Source: Amorphochlora amoebiformis
Taxonomy: Eukaryota; Cercozoa; Chlorarachniophyceae
Reading direction: 5' to 3'
Length of the DNA stretch: 64,000 nt
Assembly: GCA_054601695.1 (NCBI GenBank)
Contig: BAAHQB010000095.1
Span: 1-64,000, forward strand
Shown: positions 12,401 to 40,977 of the stretch, in pieces
Layout: every line of letters starts with the position of its first letter
Numbering within the stretch: position 1 is the first letter of the stretch
Program-made: the position numbers and the translations under genes
The notes under the pieces: model-generated
The model's database searches: none
Told to the model about the DNA's origin: nothing
The model's input: only the letters and a program-made list of their open reading frames with translations

Positions 12401-12435
<35 letters not shown>

Positions 12436-12476
12436 CATATACATATATATATATATATATTTATATAACTATATAA

Positions 12477-12521
<45 letters not shown>

Positions 12522-13381
12522 ATATATAATATACATTTATCATATGCATGTACGTGAGTGTTTGTATAGTGATAAACACGTCCGAAAGAGTTTGTTTTAT
12601 ATCTACCCCAACGACCGAGTGCCTGGATATCGACGTTGACATCCTCCACGAGGTACTCAACAATCGAAATGTGTCTATAAAACACAGCCAAGTGCAGAGG
12701 CCCGTTGCCTGAAGATATATAAATAGAAGAGAGTTTAAAGTCGGAATGGAAAGGCATGCCACATGCCACATGCACGTGGTGCGCACGTGGTACGGGTCGT
12801 GCTGCCTTGAACTGCTGCTCATGTGTGATTGCAGCGTACTTAGTTATGCACTAGATACACCCTAACACCAGCCAAGAAGGATGAAAGTTGGGCCTAGGAT
12901 GCATGGTGTTCAATATAGGCTTGCCTACCCGAACGGTCGACAGCTCTAACGTTGGCCTTCGCCTCCACCAGACACTCGACAAGCGGTAAGTGCCCATTCT
13001 TACAAGTGGCCAGAAGGGGTGTCACACCTATGCAGTCAGACGTTTCAACTCGTGAAAACAAGGTGCAGGTGGGGGCAAAGATGTCGGGACAATAGTGCGA
13101 AAGAGAGTGTAAATTACCGTCACGTCCAAGCTCGAGATTTGCCTTTAAATCAACTAGCAACCGGGCGATTTCAAGTTTGCCCTTGTCACATGCAACGAAA
13201 AAAGCTGTACTACCTGAGGGAGATAATCAATTGTAGGTAATATTAATTCTGTCACAGACTCTGTCTCTCTCTCTCTCTATATGTACATATAGATATGTAT
13301 ATCCATACAACAGGATGGTATCACTAAAGAATATGTTTGTATACACGTATGCATACACAATTATTATACAAATATCTACAC

Positions 13382-13424
<43 letters not shown>

Positions 13425-13981
13425 AATGTACGCATAAAAGCAGTCGCAGTTTGCAACAAAGCAGATGGTGGCTCAGAGCGGTTCAATAGTAGCGGTTTCT
13501 AAACTCACCTTCAGCATTAACGTTAGCCTTTGACTCGAGTAGCAGTTGCGCTACCCCAAGATTCCCGTTTCCACATGCGAGGCTCAGAGGCGTTTCGCCT
13601 GGGGAAACATGTTGGGGAAACATGTTAGAACTTGAACCTACGAGATCATCGTCCCATTCCGCGGGAATTGGGTCTGATTTAAGGCAAAGTTAGACATTTA
13701 CCTCTTCGATCTTGAGGGTCCAAGGTAACATCTAAGTCGACCAGCCATCTTACGACATCCAAGTGACCGTGCTCGCATGCCACGTGGAGAAGCTTTCGGC
13801 CTGTCATGTGAGAAACTTGCCAACTCACAGGGGGGTTTTGAATGGTCTTTGGCGTGTGTTTGTGTGACCTTTTTCGTCTTCCAACCGGTTGATATGGAAC
13901 CCGGGCTGGGCTCGCTGCCGTTGCGTGAGGGATTCAACGCGTGCTACCGAACCTTCCTCAACGGCTTCAAAGATTCTCTTG

Positions 13982-14021
<40 letters not shown>

Positions 14022-14258
14022 CTACTATATATATATATATATATGTGTATATTTTGTTTATATATAAGAAAAATAAAACATAAAAATAGTGAACGAAACT
14101 GCAGGCACAAAAACACAAAAACACACATACATACACATACATAAACACGTACATACACACACCAGCCTCTCCTTTAGTAGAAGTGCAGTTCTTGTAATAT
14201 GCGCATTGATGTATTGGGAATCTTATGTATGTGTCAACATTCTATTCACACATATATA

Positions 14259-14315
<57 letters not shown>

Positions 14316-14378
14316 CTGTAAAATTGTAATATAACTATGTTTTCTCACAGAGTTATCTATTGGATATAATATGATATA

Positions 14379-14428
<50 letters not shown>

Positions 14429-14740
14429 GTATATAAATATTATGTACATATGTATACATAAATAAATAGAAGTATATAAAGATCCCTATATGTAAATACT
14501 TATATATGTATATACATACACACACATATATATATACATACAATGTCTATTGCCTAGACACTTAATAGTACACACAGGTTTGGGTTGATATTTGATTGGC
14601 TGAGGTTGACAGAGAGTGAGAAATCATTACGTAGAGACAAAAAGGCAACAACGGATTGGACAACACCTTAGCCTCGACCGCGGCCAGCTCCATATCGTCA
14701 AGATCTCGAACTCGGATTACCTCCTGATAGTACAATTCTT
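11415..14740 (-). CDS. Short ankyrin-repeat gene Z
   Basis: Minus-strand gene of nine supported exons, in transcript order: 14667-14740, 13869-13977 (cap), 13702-13800, 13509-13598, 13118-13213, 12929-13027, 12607-12708, 11615-11653, 11415-11524. Phases agree at every junction (1-0, 0-1, then 1-1 throughout). The product has an acidic N-terminal segment ([20 protein letters not shown]), a cap, five ankyrin repeats, a short TPLGLARR half-repeat and a tail [20 protein letters not shown] that could form a helix. The repeats are more diverged from one another than those of Y, so Z has not been homogenised recently. The start codon is upstream of 14740 and not identified. Likely a protein-interaction adaptor; partner unknown. 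Confidence 0.75.
11615..11653 (-). CDS. Z exon, half ankyrin repeat
   Basis: 39 nt, phase 1-1, acceptor TTCACAG, donor GTGAGC. Encodes [12 protein letters not shown]. The Y counterpart is 16835-16882. Confidence 0.65.
11690..11900. repeat. (AT)n tracts
   Basis: TA-rich intergenic or intron tracts. Confidence 0.85.
12015..12530. repeat. (AT)n intron tracts
   Basis: Several TA runs separated by short mixed sequence in the Z intron. No exon recognised. Confidence 0.85.
12607..12708 (-). CDS. Z exon, ankyrin repeat
   Basis: 102 nt, phase 1-1, donor GTAGAT. Encodes [20 protein letters not shown] then [14 protein letters not shown]. Paralogous to 17890-17991. Confidence 0.8.
12929..13027 (-). 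CDS. Z exon, ankyrin repeat
   Basis: 99 nt, phase 1-1. Encodes [20 protein letters not shown] then [13 protein letters not shown]. Paralogous to 18407-18505. Confidence 0.8.
13118..13213 (-). CDS. Z exon, ankyrin repeat
   Basis: 96 nt, phase 1-1. Encodes [20 protein letters not shown] then [12 protein letters not shown]. Confidence 0.78.
13509..13598 (-). CDS. Z exon, ankyrin repeat
   Basis: 90 nt, phase 1-1, donor GTGAGT. Encodes [20 protein letters not shown] then ESKANVNAE. It is three codons shorter than usual at the loop end. Confidence 0.8.
13702..13800 (-). CDS. Z second exon ([10 protein letters not shown] repeat)
   Basis: 99 nt, phase 1-1. Encodes [20 protein letters not shown] then [13 protein letters not shown]. 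The following short intron (68 nt) is not AT-repeat. Confidence 0.82.
13869..13977 (-). CDS. Z N-terminal cap exon
   Basis: 109 nt, phase 0-1, acceptor TTTGCAAG. Encodes [20 protein letters not shown] then [17 protein letters not shown]. Confidence 0.8.
13985..14545. repeat. (AT)n intron tracts
   Basis: TA runs at 13985-14018, 14255-14312 and 14380-14425 separated by mixed sequence, in the first Z intron. Confidence 0.85.
14667..14740 (-). CDS. Z upstream exon
   Basis: 74 nt, phase 1-0, acceptor TTTCTAG, donor GTGTTG. Encodes [20 protein letters not shown] then VEAK. No equivalent seen near W or Y. Confidence 0.6.
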
Positions 14741-14849
14741 CTAGAAATACTTACATACCAAGATTTATTTTTCAGGTTATTAATCATAAATATTCGCATG
14801 TTCAAACCCATCTAATTGCCTAAAGTGATAGATTTGTAAATTATATAAA

Positions 14850-15450
<601 letters not shown>

Positions 15451-15564
15451 GATGATGATGATGATAAGGATAGAAGATCCTATCAGTGATGATTGAAATG
15501 ATATGGTAGTACTCGTATAACGCGATATCAATAGTGACAAGTGAGAATTATTTAGGATGTGGGG

Positions 15565-29424
<13,860 letters not shown>

Positions 29425-29739
29425 CTTTAGCAATTCCTTGCCGTAAATCTAATTTGATAATATACAATAATTTGTATATATTTCCAGGGCCCAAGTCTAG
29501 ATAATAGAAATTCTCACTTCAAAGTTCACAACAGCTCAAGAAAGTCCCACCCGCGCACCCCCACAAGCGCTTCGATAATCCTTCTGTCCTTCCGACCCGC
29601 GCGACTTCGGCTTCCGCCCTCCGTATGTGAAAGTATGGTAAAACTACCGAAAGAACCACAAAAATCAACGGATTATATTATATCGCAAGATTCGGAATCT
29701 AAAAAAGCGATTAATATTTCTTGTTCATCATCTTTTCGG

Positions 29740-30520
29740 GCCCGGGGCCAGTAGCTGCCGTCATGGCCCACGTGTAGTCTCGCTGAACGGTAATCATTCC
29801 AAAAATGTCGCATAACTGTTTTATTTATTTTTACCCAATAATCTCACCCGTGCATTCCTGCGATCTAATGCATCTTTATAGCTTAATATTTCCATAGGAT
29901 ATCTGTATATCTTCTCCGACATATGCTAACATATCTATACCGAATACCCATTCGCCTACATCGTCTCGCTGGAGGTCGAGCTTGCCCACAAGCGACCAGT
30001 CTACCACAGCGACCAGCATTTAGGCCCGCTTAACGCATGAGTAATGGTGTTTCTTCCCAGATTCTTTTAATTCAATTTCATTCTGGTTTTCTCGGTGCTT
30101 ACAAACAATGAACGCCCCGTGAGCTTTCTCGTGATTCCAAACCTCCGACATCAGAATTTCTCGCCTTCTGCATAACCGTCTTTCAAACACACCAGTAAAA
30201 TTTACACATGCTCAAAATGTTTCTCATGTTTACAAACACATTGCCGCCTCCCCAGAGCCAAGTATTTTGAAACATATTACTCGGCCACGAGTCAGTCATA
30301 TTCGCTCCGCACCGATGTCGGTGTATTATCTCACGAATCACTGAATATTGTACGAAAAATGAATTCAGTTTCAGAATTCTTCTGATCTGGGAGCATTGTG
30401 AAACCATATATGAATGATTGATAGATGAGGTGAACTTCGATGGAGATCGAATTGGGTATGATTTCGAAGAGCCAAGAGTATTGGAGTATTTAACTTTGGT
30501 AATGACTTTTTGCATGTACG
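29740..30520. other. Unique region upstream of Y
   Basis: Normal-composition sequence. A 110-codon minus-strand frame starting ATG at 30515 (MQKVITKVKYSNTLG..) is the only long one. No recognisable domain and no support for expression. Confidence 0.35.
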
Positions 30521-30524
30521 TATA

Positions 30525-31705
<1,181 letters not shown>

Positions 31706-31815
31706 GACACAATACCGACGTATAATGGGTATCATTCACAATGTATATATATGTTGTATATAGCCATATAATAATCTAATTATATGTAATATAATACATC
31801 CACACATAATACTTA

Positions 31816-31930
31816 CCATCATAGTATACGGCAGCATTCATATATAATATTGAGATCGAGTAGATAGTTTCGCTATATGATAAGGTTCCCATTGCACATG
31901 CGGTGTGCTAGGTACAAATATCATATCCTA
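31816..31930 (-). pseudogene. Relic ankyrin exon with AT insertions
   Basis: Recognisable type A exon: the ACTTACCAT donor end, CGGCAGCATT, TCGAGTAG.TAGTTTCGCT, AAGGTTCCCAT and GCACATGCGGTGTGC are all kept. Short ATA/ATAT insertions (for example CATATATAATAT where AACGTCAGCCTT is expected) break the frame. Confidence 0.7.
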
Positions 31931-32201
31931 TTTATATACCGAATACGAGTTAAATCACGTTTCCTATGTATCTTATTAAATTATATAATATATTCATAAG
32001 ATATAGTATCTTTACTTTCATATCTGTAATAAATAAAGATATAATAAATAAAGATATAAAATTGTCTAGTAAAGGTGAAGAATATCCGAAAATCGAATTC
32101 CTAAGTAACACGTTACACATAACATATACACATACATGCATCTGTATAAAGTATGTGTCTATGTCTCCATGCTATATGCAAACAACACGATATATTTAGG
32201 A

Positions 32202-32400
32202 TCAAACTCTCCCACTCCCATTTCTATTCCAGAACTTCAATTTTCCCAAGTAATATGAGATCCAATGCAATATTACATATCCTCTCTCTCCCTCCTACTG
32301 TCGTTTTCAAACTGATATATTCCCTATCGCCCCGTTCCCTCTTGGTTAATCGTGTTTTATCGTAAACTGTAAGGGTATGTCTGAACTTGTTCTCAGCCCA

Positions 32401-32457
<57 letters not shown>

Positions 32458-32657
32458 TACATTATATATATGTACCTATATCTAGAAATCTACCGAAATA
32501 AACTATACACACGTTTTTTTTAACCACCAGCCTTCAGACCTGCTGCACGATTTAAAGTCTACCCCCAAGGACAATCATCTGGCCATAGGATCAAGTTCTC
32601 TCACTCTCATTCGGGATCGAGAAGTTCAATCTTCCCAAGTAACATGAGATTCAATCA
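32202..32657. repeat. 70-bp direct duplication
   Basis: The module from AGGATCAAACTCTCCCACTC to AAGTAATATGAGATCCAATG at 32202-32275 recurs with substitutions at 32588-32657, separated by about 310 nt that include a TA run (32405-32455). Confidence 0.7.
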
Positions 32658-32859
32658 CTACTTCTTATTCTCTTTGCAAATATATTATATACATTGCACG
32701 TATCCAGTTCTACATTATATAATATATCAAATTTTTATGTATATTATATATCCACACATACAATGTGTATATATTACAAACATAAATACGTAAGCAATAT
32801 ATATAAATGGCTATGTAAATACATATAGAAGTTGTTTTCATTTTTTACATACATAAATA

Positions 32860-32868
32860 TATATACAT

Positions 32869-32914
<46 letters not shown>

Positions 32915-32937
32915 ATATGATATGTTGTTTTATGTCG

Positions 32938-32991
<54 letters not shown>

Positions 32992-33067
32992 ATATTATAC
33001 ATTTGATTTAATATATACAATGTATATGTAATTTTAATACACATAGTACATGCACATATAATTCTTT

Positions 33068-33105
<38 letters not shown>

Positions 33106-33209
33106 GTGTGTGTGGATCTATATATATATCAATACATTTACATGTAAAGATTATATATACATACATATATATATATATGTGTGTGTGTGTGTGTAAATAT
33201 ATGCATATG

Positions 33210-33291
<82 letters not shown>

Positions 33292-33320
33292 CGTGTGTAT
33301 TATATATGTATATGTATATA

Positions 33321-33355
<35 letters not shown>

Positions 33356-33363
33356 AATATATA

Positions 33364-33402
<39 letters not shown>

Positions 33403-33554
33403 CATATACATATGTCTGTATTTTGTGTATATGTGTGTATATATTACTAGCATAAACATATTTTTTTATACCTATGTACATATGTAAGACAACTTGTACT
33501 TGCATAACACTTACGGTAACATGTTATTTGCACCCGATTGGCTTAGAATGTGTT

Positions 33555-33609
<55 letters not shown>

Positions 33610-33714
33610 CATGATACATCTGTGATTATCAATTTCATGGAGTAGCATGTTACTAGATGCCATAGTTTATAAGTACTAGATTATGAATATACACTTATAA
33701 TTATATGTATGTAT

Positions 33715-33761
<47 letters not shown>

Positions 33762-34110
33762 AAAATTTATACTGTCTCTATTTTCTAGATAATACAAACT
33801 TATAATTTATATGTATATCCATACTTATTTATGTACGTATATACACACATATATATATATATATTTATATATATATATATATATATAAAATACAAATATA
33901 TACATATATATATATGTGTGTGTGTGTGCGTATAAATATTACAACATAAATAAATATTTAGTTTACTTGTACATATATATATATATATATATATATTTTA
34001 TATATATATTATGTATCTATATATATATATACACATGTATATATAAAAAATATATATTTATATACATACATAGATATATAAATATATATATATAAGTAAT
34101 TATATATATC
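32860..34110. repeat. (AT)n tracts upstream of V
   Basis: TA/TG runs with unique spacers at 33460-33555 and 33600-33720. No exon signal. Confidence 0.85.
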
Positions 34111-34325
34111 GTATATGTTCGCATGCTACTATAGGCCGCCCCAATGCATCGAAAATATTCAATGTTTCCTCTGACTATCACCTTGGACTTCAAACTCGGT
34201 CGATTAAGAAGAAATAGGTACTACAACACTCTAAAACTGTACTAACTGCCTAACACGCCTGCTCACATTTAACATAACACCATCCATTTACCGTATATTC
34301 GACCCTTTACAGAATAAATCAATAG

Positions 34326-34786
34326 TGGTATTCGAAATTGCAACCCCAAGCTAACCCTGAGCCTAAGTTTCCTCTTGTACACAGTCGTTTCGACACAAAT
34401 GGGGTGACCAGCGCCATTCTCAGGAAACTTGGCAAACCAGGCTTGTTTCCTCGGGCTTACAAGCTAATGCTAGACACCATGAGCACCTCAAGGATCAGCT
34501 GCACACCAGCTCTTAGATTCTTCAACGAAATTCACACCCTCCAACCCCCCCCCGACCAAGATATTATCGAAGAGTACTATACCTTGCGCGCTTGCTTTCG
34601 CGCAGTACTCAATAAGTACTTTAATCTAACCGGAAACCAAAGCATGAAGAAAACCCTCACGCCAACTCCCGGCGAGGATGATATCATGTTGTACGAGGTT
34701 GATGCTCGGCTGGATGGTAAAATAATAACGATTCGCCGAGTTCCGCACGATACGGCGACCTCTTCCTGCCAAAAGCGCAAGGTTGT
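34326..34786 (+). CDS. V exon, unrecognised N-terminal region
   Basis: Open frame ending at a possible phase 0 donor (AAG before GTTGTA). Encodes [20 protein letters not shown].. and [20 protein letters not shown].. No methionine opens the frame, so an upstream exon is likely. Confidence 0.5.
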
Positions 34787-36329
34787 ACCGAACTAAAGTT
34801 TTCATGTTCGATTATGTTGTGTTGAATCAGGGGCTGACATTAATCCTTTCATACATCTCCATCCATGTTCAATGATTGATTGGGCTAACATTATCTTCTT
34901 AGATACATCCACCACTGGATTCAAAACAAGTCGAAGAAACACATACATTCTCCGCTCCAACAGGTAATGCTTGACCTACAATTGTATATATGTGTGAAAA
35001 TGACGAACATCTCAAGGACCGTCCCAACGAGGTGTCAAGAGGGTACGCAACCTCTCTACTGTCGACGGCCCGAAAGGTGATATCATAGTCCTGGATTAGG
35101 GTGCCACGCTATGATGTAAGCTGATAGGTAGGGATATTTTGGGAGAGAAGTTTTAGGGTTGGGACTACATTGTACCAACTTGTGCACATATGATAAAATT
35201 CTTAGATGGCTAAGCTGCACTAACCTACGCACAACTGATAAATTTCTTAGGTGTCACGGTAGAATTAGGATGAGAGTTTGCAAGAGAACATTGGAACATG
35301 ACAACATTCACCAAACCTTTAGGTGTGAGGGTAGTTTTGGTCCTGCACCTCCCGCCACTGTGCAAAGTCGACAATGAAGACCTTGTGTTCAATTCCATTT
35401 ATGATGAAATGAACACCATCAAAAAGAAATTGGACACAATGCTGGATCTCAAGATCATCGAGGCCAAGCATGGAGTAAACAACAAGCCCGAGATTGTCTT
35501 CCCCAAAATCATAACTGAATCCCACGGGCACTTGGAAGGACGCTTCCAAAGCGGCGGCAAGGGACAGAGGAAAATCTCCCTGAGCTTCACGTTTCATGAA
35601 GAAAGCTTCTACAGAAACAACCAGCGGGACTTCAAACGGTGTATGGAGCTCGAACACTTGTGCGAAGATGTCCTCAAAAGTCTGGGCTTCAAGTGGTCCA
35701 ATGTCTGCAGTGAGAGTGGAAGCATCGTTTGCACTTTTGTCATGACCGCGAGTGAGCTTGGGAGAGCTCTCGAGCTCAAAGGGGTGATGCTTGACGAGTT
35801 CAAGAAGCTTCTCATCAACAAAAAGATCAAATGCATCCCTACCGTGTCCACGACTTCCATCGCACAAGTTGAGAACAATTGGAGAAATGAGACCCAAGTG
35901 CCACCCCGCAAAGCCAGCGTCCGAATCGAGGCAACTTTCATCGCGGCAGTGCACATTGTCAACAAGCTGCTCGACTTAAACGACTGGAAGACGGAGGAAC
36001 TTTATATCCAAAACATTCACGCTTTTCCCATGCATCCCTATCCGCTCACGAACAAGGATCAGCGCCTGGGGGACTGTTTGCCCGCTATTCAGGATCTCAT
36101 TCGCACTCTCCGGGGAGTTTTCATTGACCCGTCTTCGAGTCTGGTGAGTGAAATTGTGGCTCATATTGTCGAGTACTGGGCTTTTGAGGGTCCGCCACCA
36201 ATGGTCAACTACCGGGTACAAGTTCTACTACAACCCTACTATATCTTAACTAATCTCACTCATCTATACCAACAAAATGCTTCTCGCCCGGATATGTTTG
36301 CAGTGTATATGTGTACACAAATATAATAT

Positions 36330-36369
<40 letters not shown>

Positions 36370-36415
36370 TATATGTACATATACATATATATACATATAT
36401 ATGTACATATACATA

Positions 36416-36455
<40 letters not shown>

Positions 36456-36482
36456 TTTATGCATATACATTTAGCTATACGC

Positions 36483-36529
<47 letters not shown>

Positions 36530-36611
36530 GTGCGTGTATGTGTATGAATACATATGTGTTTGTCATATGTGCATATATGTTTACCTGCAAATATGGATAT
36601 TATGTACTTAT

Positions 36612-36658
<47 letters not shown>

Positions 36659-36732
36659 TCGGTATAAATTCAATACATAATAATGTGCATCCATGTATAT
36701 ACATTCATATATACATATCATATATACACATT

Positions 36733-36810
<78 letters not shown>

Positions 36811-36857
36811 GCACGATAATAATATATATGTAAATATTTTTACATGCATGCATGTGC

Positions 36858-36898
<41 letters not shown>

Positions 36899-37313
36899 TC
36901 ATATATAATTTTTAAACATAGTATATATATATATATATATATATATATGCAATGTAACTTTCCATCTATAGAGGTTTTTCGAAGCCGCTTCTAAAGGGTC
37001 GTTGGAAGAGATTAAAGGTTTCATCCGAGACCATCCTGGCCTAAACCTCAACCAGAAGGACTCTAATGGTTTTCATTCACAACAACCCACCGTTCAAATT
37101 GTCATTTTATTTCTATTTACTCCAAACATCTCTTTTCACACTCGGAACGTTTATTTGTGTTCATTATCGCGTATTTCGTAGTTTCTATATTTATTTTTCG
37201 ATTATATATATACACACATATATACGAAATATATATATATATATATATTTATATATGTATATATATATGTAGGTGTATATTAGTATGTATTATGCATATA
37301 ATATGTATGCGTA

Positions 37314-37352
<39 letters not shown>

Positions 37353-37369
37353 GTACATTTATATTATAT

Positions 37370-37445
<76 letters not shown>

Positions 37446-37458
37446 GTATATATATGTG

Positions 37459-37519
<61 letters not shown>

Positions 37520-38298
37520 CATACAATATATACATATATATATATACATATACATAGAGATATATAACATTCATTTTATACATAAATAGGATCTCACTCA
37601 CCATAATTCTATTTTCTCATTCACTAACTCACACTTGACTACGTGTGTGCGCCATAGGCAGAACAGCCCTTCACATCGCATGTAAGAACGGGGATCATGC
37701 GATCGTGCGAGTGCTTGTGGACTCCAAGGCTAACCTGGAAGCTCGCGAACGACAGGGTAGATTCCAAACCTTTCTTCCCACACGGGGGAACTTTCCGTGC
37801 AACAACCTTTGAATATCCTTTCCGCAGGGAACACAGCTCTCCAGATTGCGTGTCGGAAAGGGGACCTCGAAGTCACGGAATTCCTAGTCGAATCAAAAGC
37901 CCAATTGGATTGTTCCAATAACGAAGGTCCGTCTGTAAGACCCCATTGCATTTTGCCTTGTTATTGGAAGATTTGTTCTCCGTCTCTCTTTTTTCCGTCT
38001 CCCTCTTTCTTCCCCCTCTGTCTTCGGCCCCTCTCTCTTTCTCTCTTTTTCTTCTCTTGCCTCTATATTCTAGGCATTCATGCTCGAGTAGGTAGGATGG
38101 TCTTAAACTTTATGATAAAGCTTAGCGGCTCATAACCTGAACCCTTAGGTAAGGCAGCCCTCCTGACCTCGTGTCGTTGTGGTAATTTAGAAGTTGCGCG
38201 CTACATGGTGGAGGCCGGGGAGAACGCGAAAGTGAGCGATACGAATGGTAATGGAGTCTGAGCCTGGCTTCTATTTGCTTTTCTTCTTGCCCTTATGT

Positions 38299-38340
<42 letters not shown>

Positions 38341-39693
38341 ATATATATATACCTATAGATATATAGCAGATAAAATTTCTTAGATCTGTGTTTGATCAGG
38401 TTACGGGCCTCTGCATTTGCTCGTGCAGCGAAATCCCCCGACGGTGAAGTTCTGGATCGAAAAAGCTAAATCCGGTGTCAGTACCCCCAACATTCATGGT
38501 AAAAATCACGCGCTTGCTTGAACTCTTAAAATTCGTTTCTCATACACATTCACGCTCAGCATCGACCTTTGTCTATCTCTAATCTTCATGTTAGCTCTCA
38601 AAAAGCATTTCTCATATATATATCCACGCCTGCATCGACTTTTGTCTATCGCGAACTCTTTCAACTTCAATTTTTCTCCCTGCCTGGTGTTTGCACCCCT
38701 AGTTGGTATACATGCTGCCACCATTCCCACAGACATCCTTCCACATACTTAATGAATAACCTAACCTCCTCCCCAAAACTCACATATTCACATGGGATTA
38801 GACATAATACAAACATACGTTTACACGTCCATAACACAACCCACCATGGATCGAAAAGAGTCATTCGACCCACATTTATGCGCAATGAAGGTCGTTCAGT
38901 TCACACATACACAGACCATTAATTGCATTGGACTCATTCACTTACAGAATAGAAAGGGCTTTGAAGCCACATATACATACACACACGATGTATTACAATT
39001 CTCGGGGAATTACACTAATGTGCACGCATGTACCATATATTTGTATAAATCTTATAAATATATATATATATATATGTACATTATGTATACATATATATAT
39101 ATATATATAAATATATATATATTTCTATATGCATATATATATATATATGCTTCTATGGTTGAGTGAATATATATAAGTATATACATATATATATATATAT
39201 AATACATTTACATATTTATATATGTATGTATATATATATATATTATACATATATATATATATATAATATTATATATATAATATTATACATATATATATAC
39301 ATATATATTTATACATCGTGGTACTTAACCCTCTTTCGACATCCTAGACCTACTACCCACTTTGATTTTCTCACGAGTTACCATCTAACTTGATAGGTTT
39401 CACCCCCCTCTTGGCCGCGTGCAGTAAGGGGCACCTACCGCTGGTCCGGTTTCTGGTGGAGGCTAAGGCAGACATGAAATATGTTGATCGGCTCGGTTAT
39501 ATACGGACTAATACGCCTTGCCAGCAATGAAGTACTGAAGCCAACACACTACTTGCTCAGGTTACGGGCCTCTGCACTTGGCTGCAACAGCGGGAGATCT
39601 CCAGACGGTAAAGTACCTTGTGGAAAAGGCTAAAGCTCACGTCAACGCCACCAATCTTCAAGGTAGACGAATACAACACACAACGTCACGCTG

Positions 39694-39726
<33 letters not shown>

Positions 39727-39757
39727 GTATATATTTATTGTAATAAACATTAATATG

Positions 39758-39812
<55 letters not shown>

Positions 39813-40616
39813 GTAAGTGAATGTAATATATAATGCACAGAAAAAAAAAATGCGTATGATATACATATTTCCATGTAATATATATTAAAATTGGATAGGA
39901 CACACAGCGGTCGAGCTTGCGCTCAAAGCGGTTGAGAATGCTCGTTCAAAGGAAACGAACCTAGGTGTTGGCTCAACAAACATACGTTAATCATGTCGAC
40001 ATAACAAACATACGTCAGTCATATCCATCGCCCTCATCATTCATTCAACCTTTCACCAACACAACACACGTTTTTCTCCGTTGCGCTTATCACATCAATG
40101 CGTATTCATCTTCCATCGCCCTCATCACACGACACGTGTTCATCTTCATCGCCCTCGTCACACGACACGTGTTCATCGTTCATCGCCGTCATTACACGAC
40201 ACGTGTTCTACGATACATACACGACACGTGTTCACCTTGTATGTATCGGCCTGATGATTTGTTCGACTGTTGACCTCCCCTCAGGTCATCTTATGGGATT
40301 CAAGCGTGTGCTAACGTATTTGTCTAGAAGTTCAACTACTCAGGTATGTATGCTGTGTTCAGATTAATGCATATACCTATGTACATAACATATACATATA
40401 CATATAAATACATACACATATACATACATACGTACACGTATAAAAGACAACATGTGTTGTGTAATGTGTATCATTTATGAATATTGTATGTGTGTGTGTG
40501 AATATGTATATATATGTGTGTATATGTATATATATATTATTATGGATATCTGTGTATGGAGCATATATGACACATTGAAGCACAATATTTCACATTTTAT
40601 GTAGATATATACACTT

Positions 40617-40669
<53 letters not shown>

Positions 40670-40724
40670 GTATATATACTTATGTATATATCTAATACAT
40701 ACATACATACATACATACATACAC

Positions 40725-40758
<34 letters not shown>

Positions 40759-40801
40759 GTATATATGCATATATACATATACATCTCTATATATATAAAT
40801 A

Positions 40802-40843
<42 letters not shown>

Positions 40844-40869
40844 TATATATATATATATGTATATATATA

Positions 40870-40902
<33 letters not shown>

Positions 40903-40944
40903 GTATAATATACTTTGTCTATAATATACTTTTGTGCATATGAA

Positions 40945-40977
<33 letters not shown>

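Noticed and set aside
35319-35954. 211-residue minus-strand frame
   Set aside because: Antisense shadow of the large V exon; the plus-strand reading has matching splice phases on both sides.
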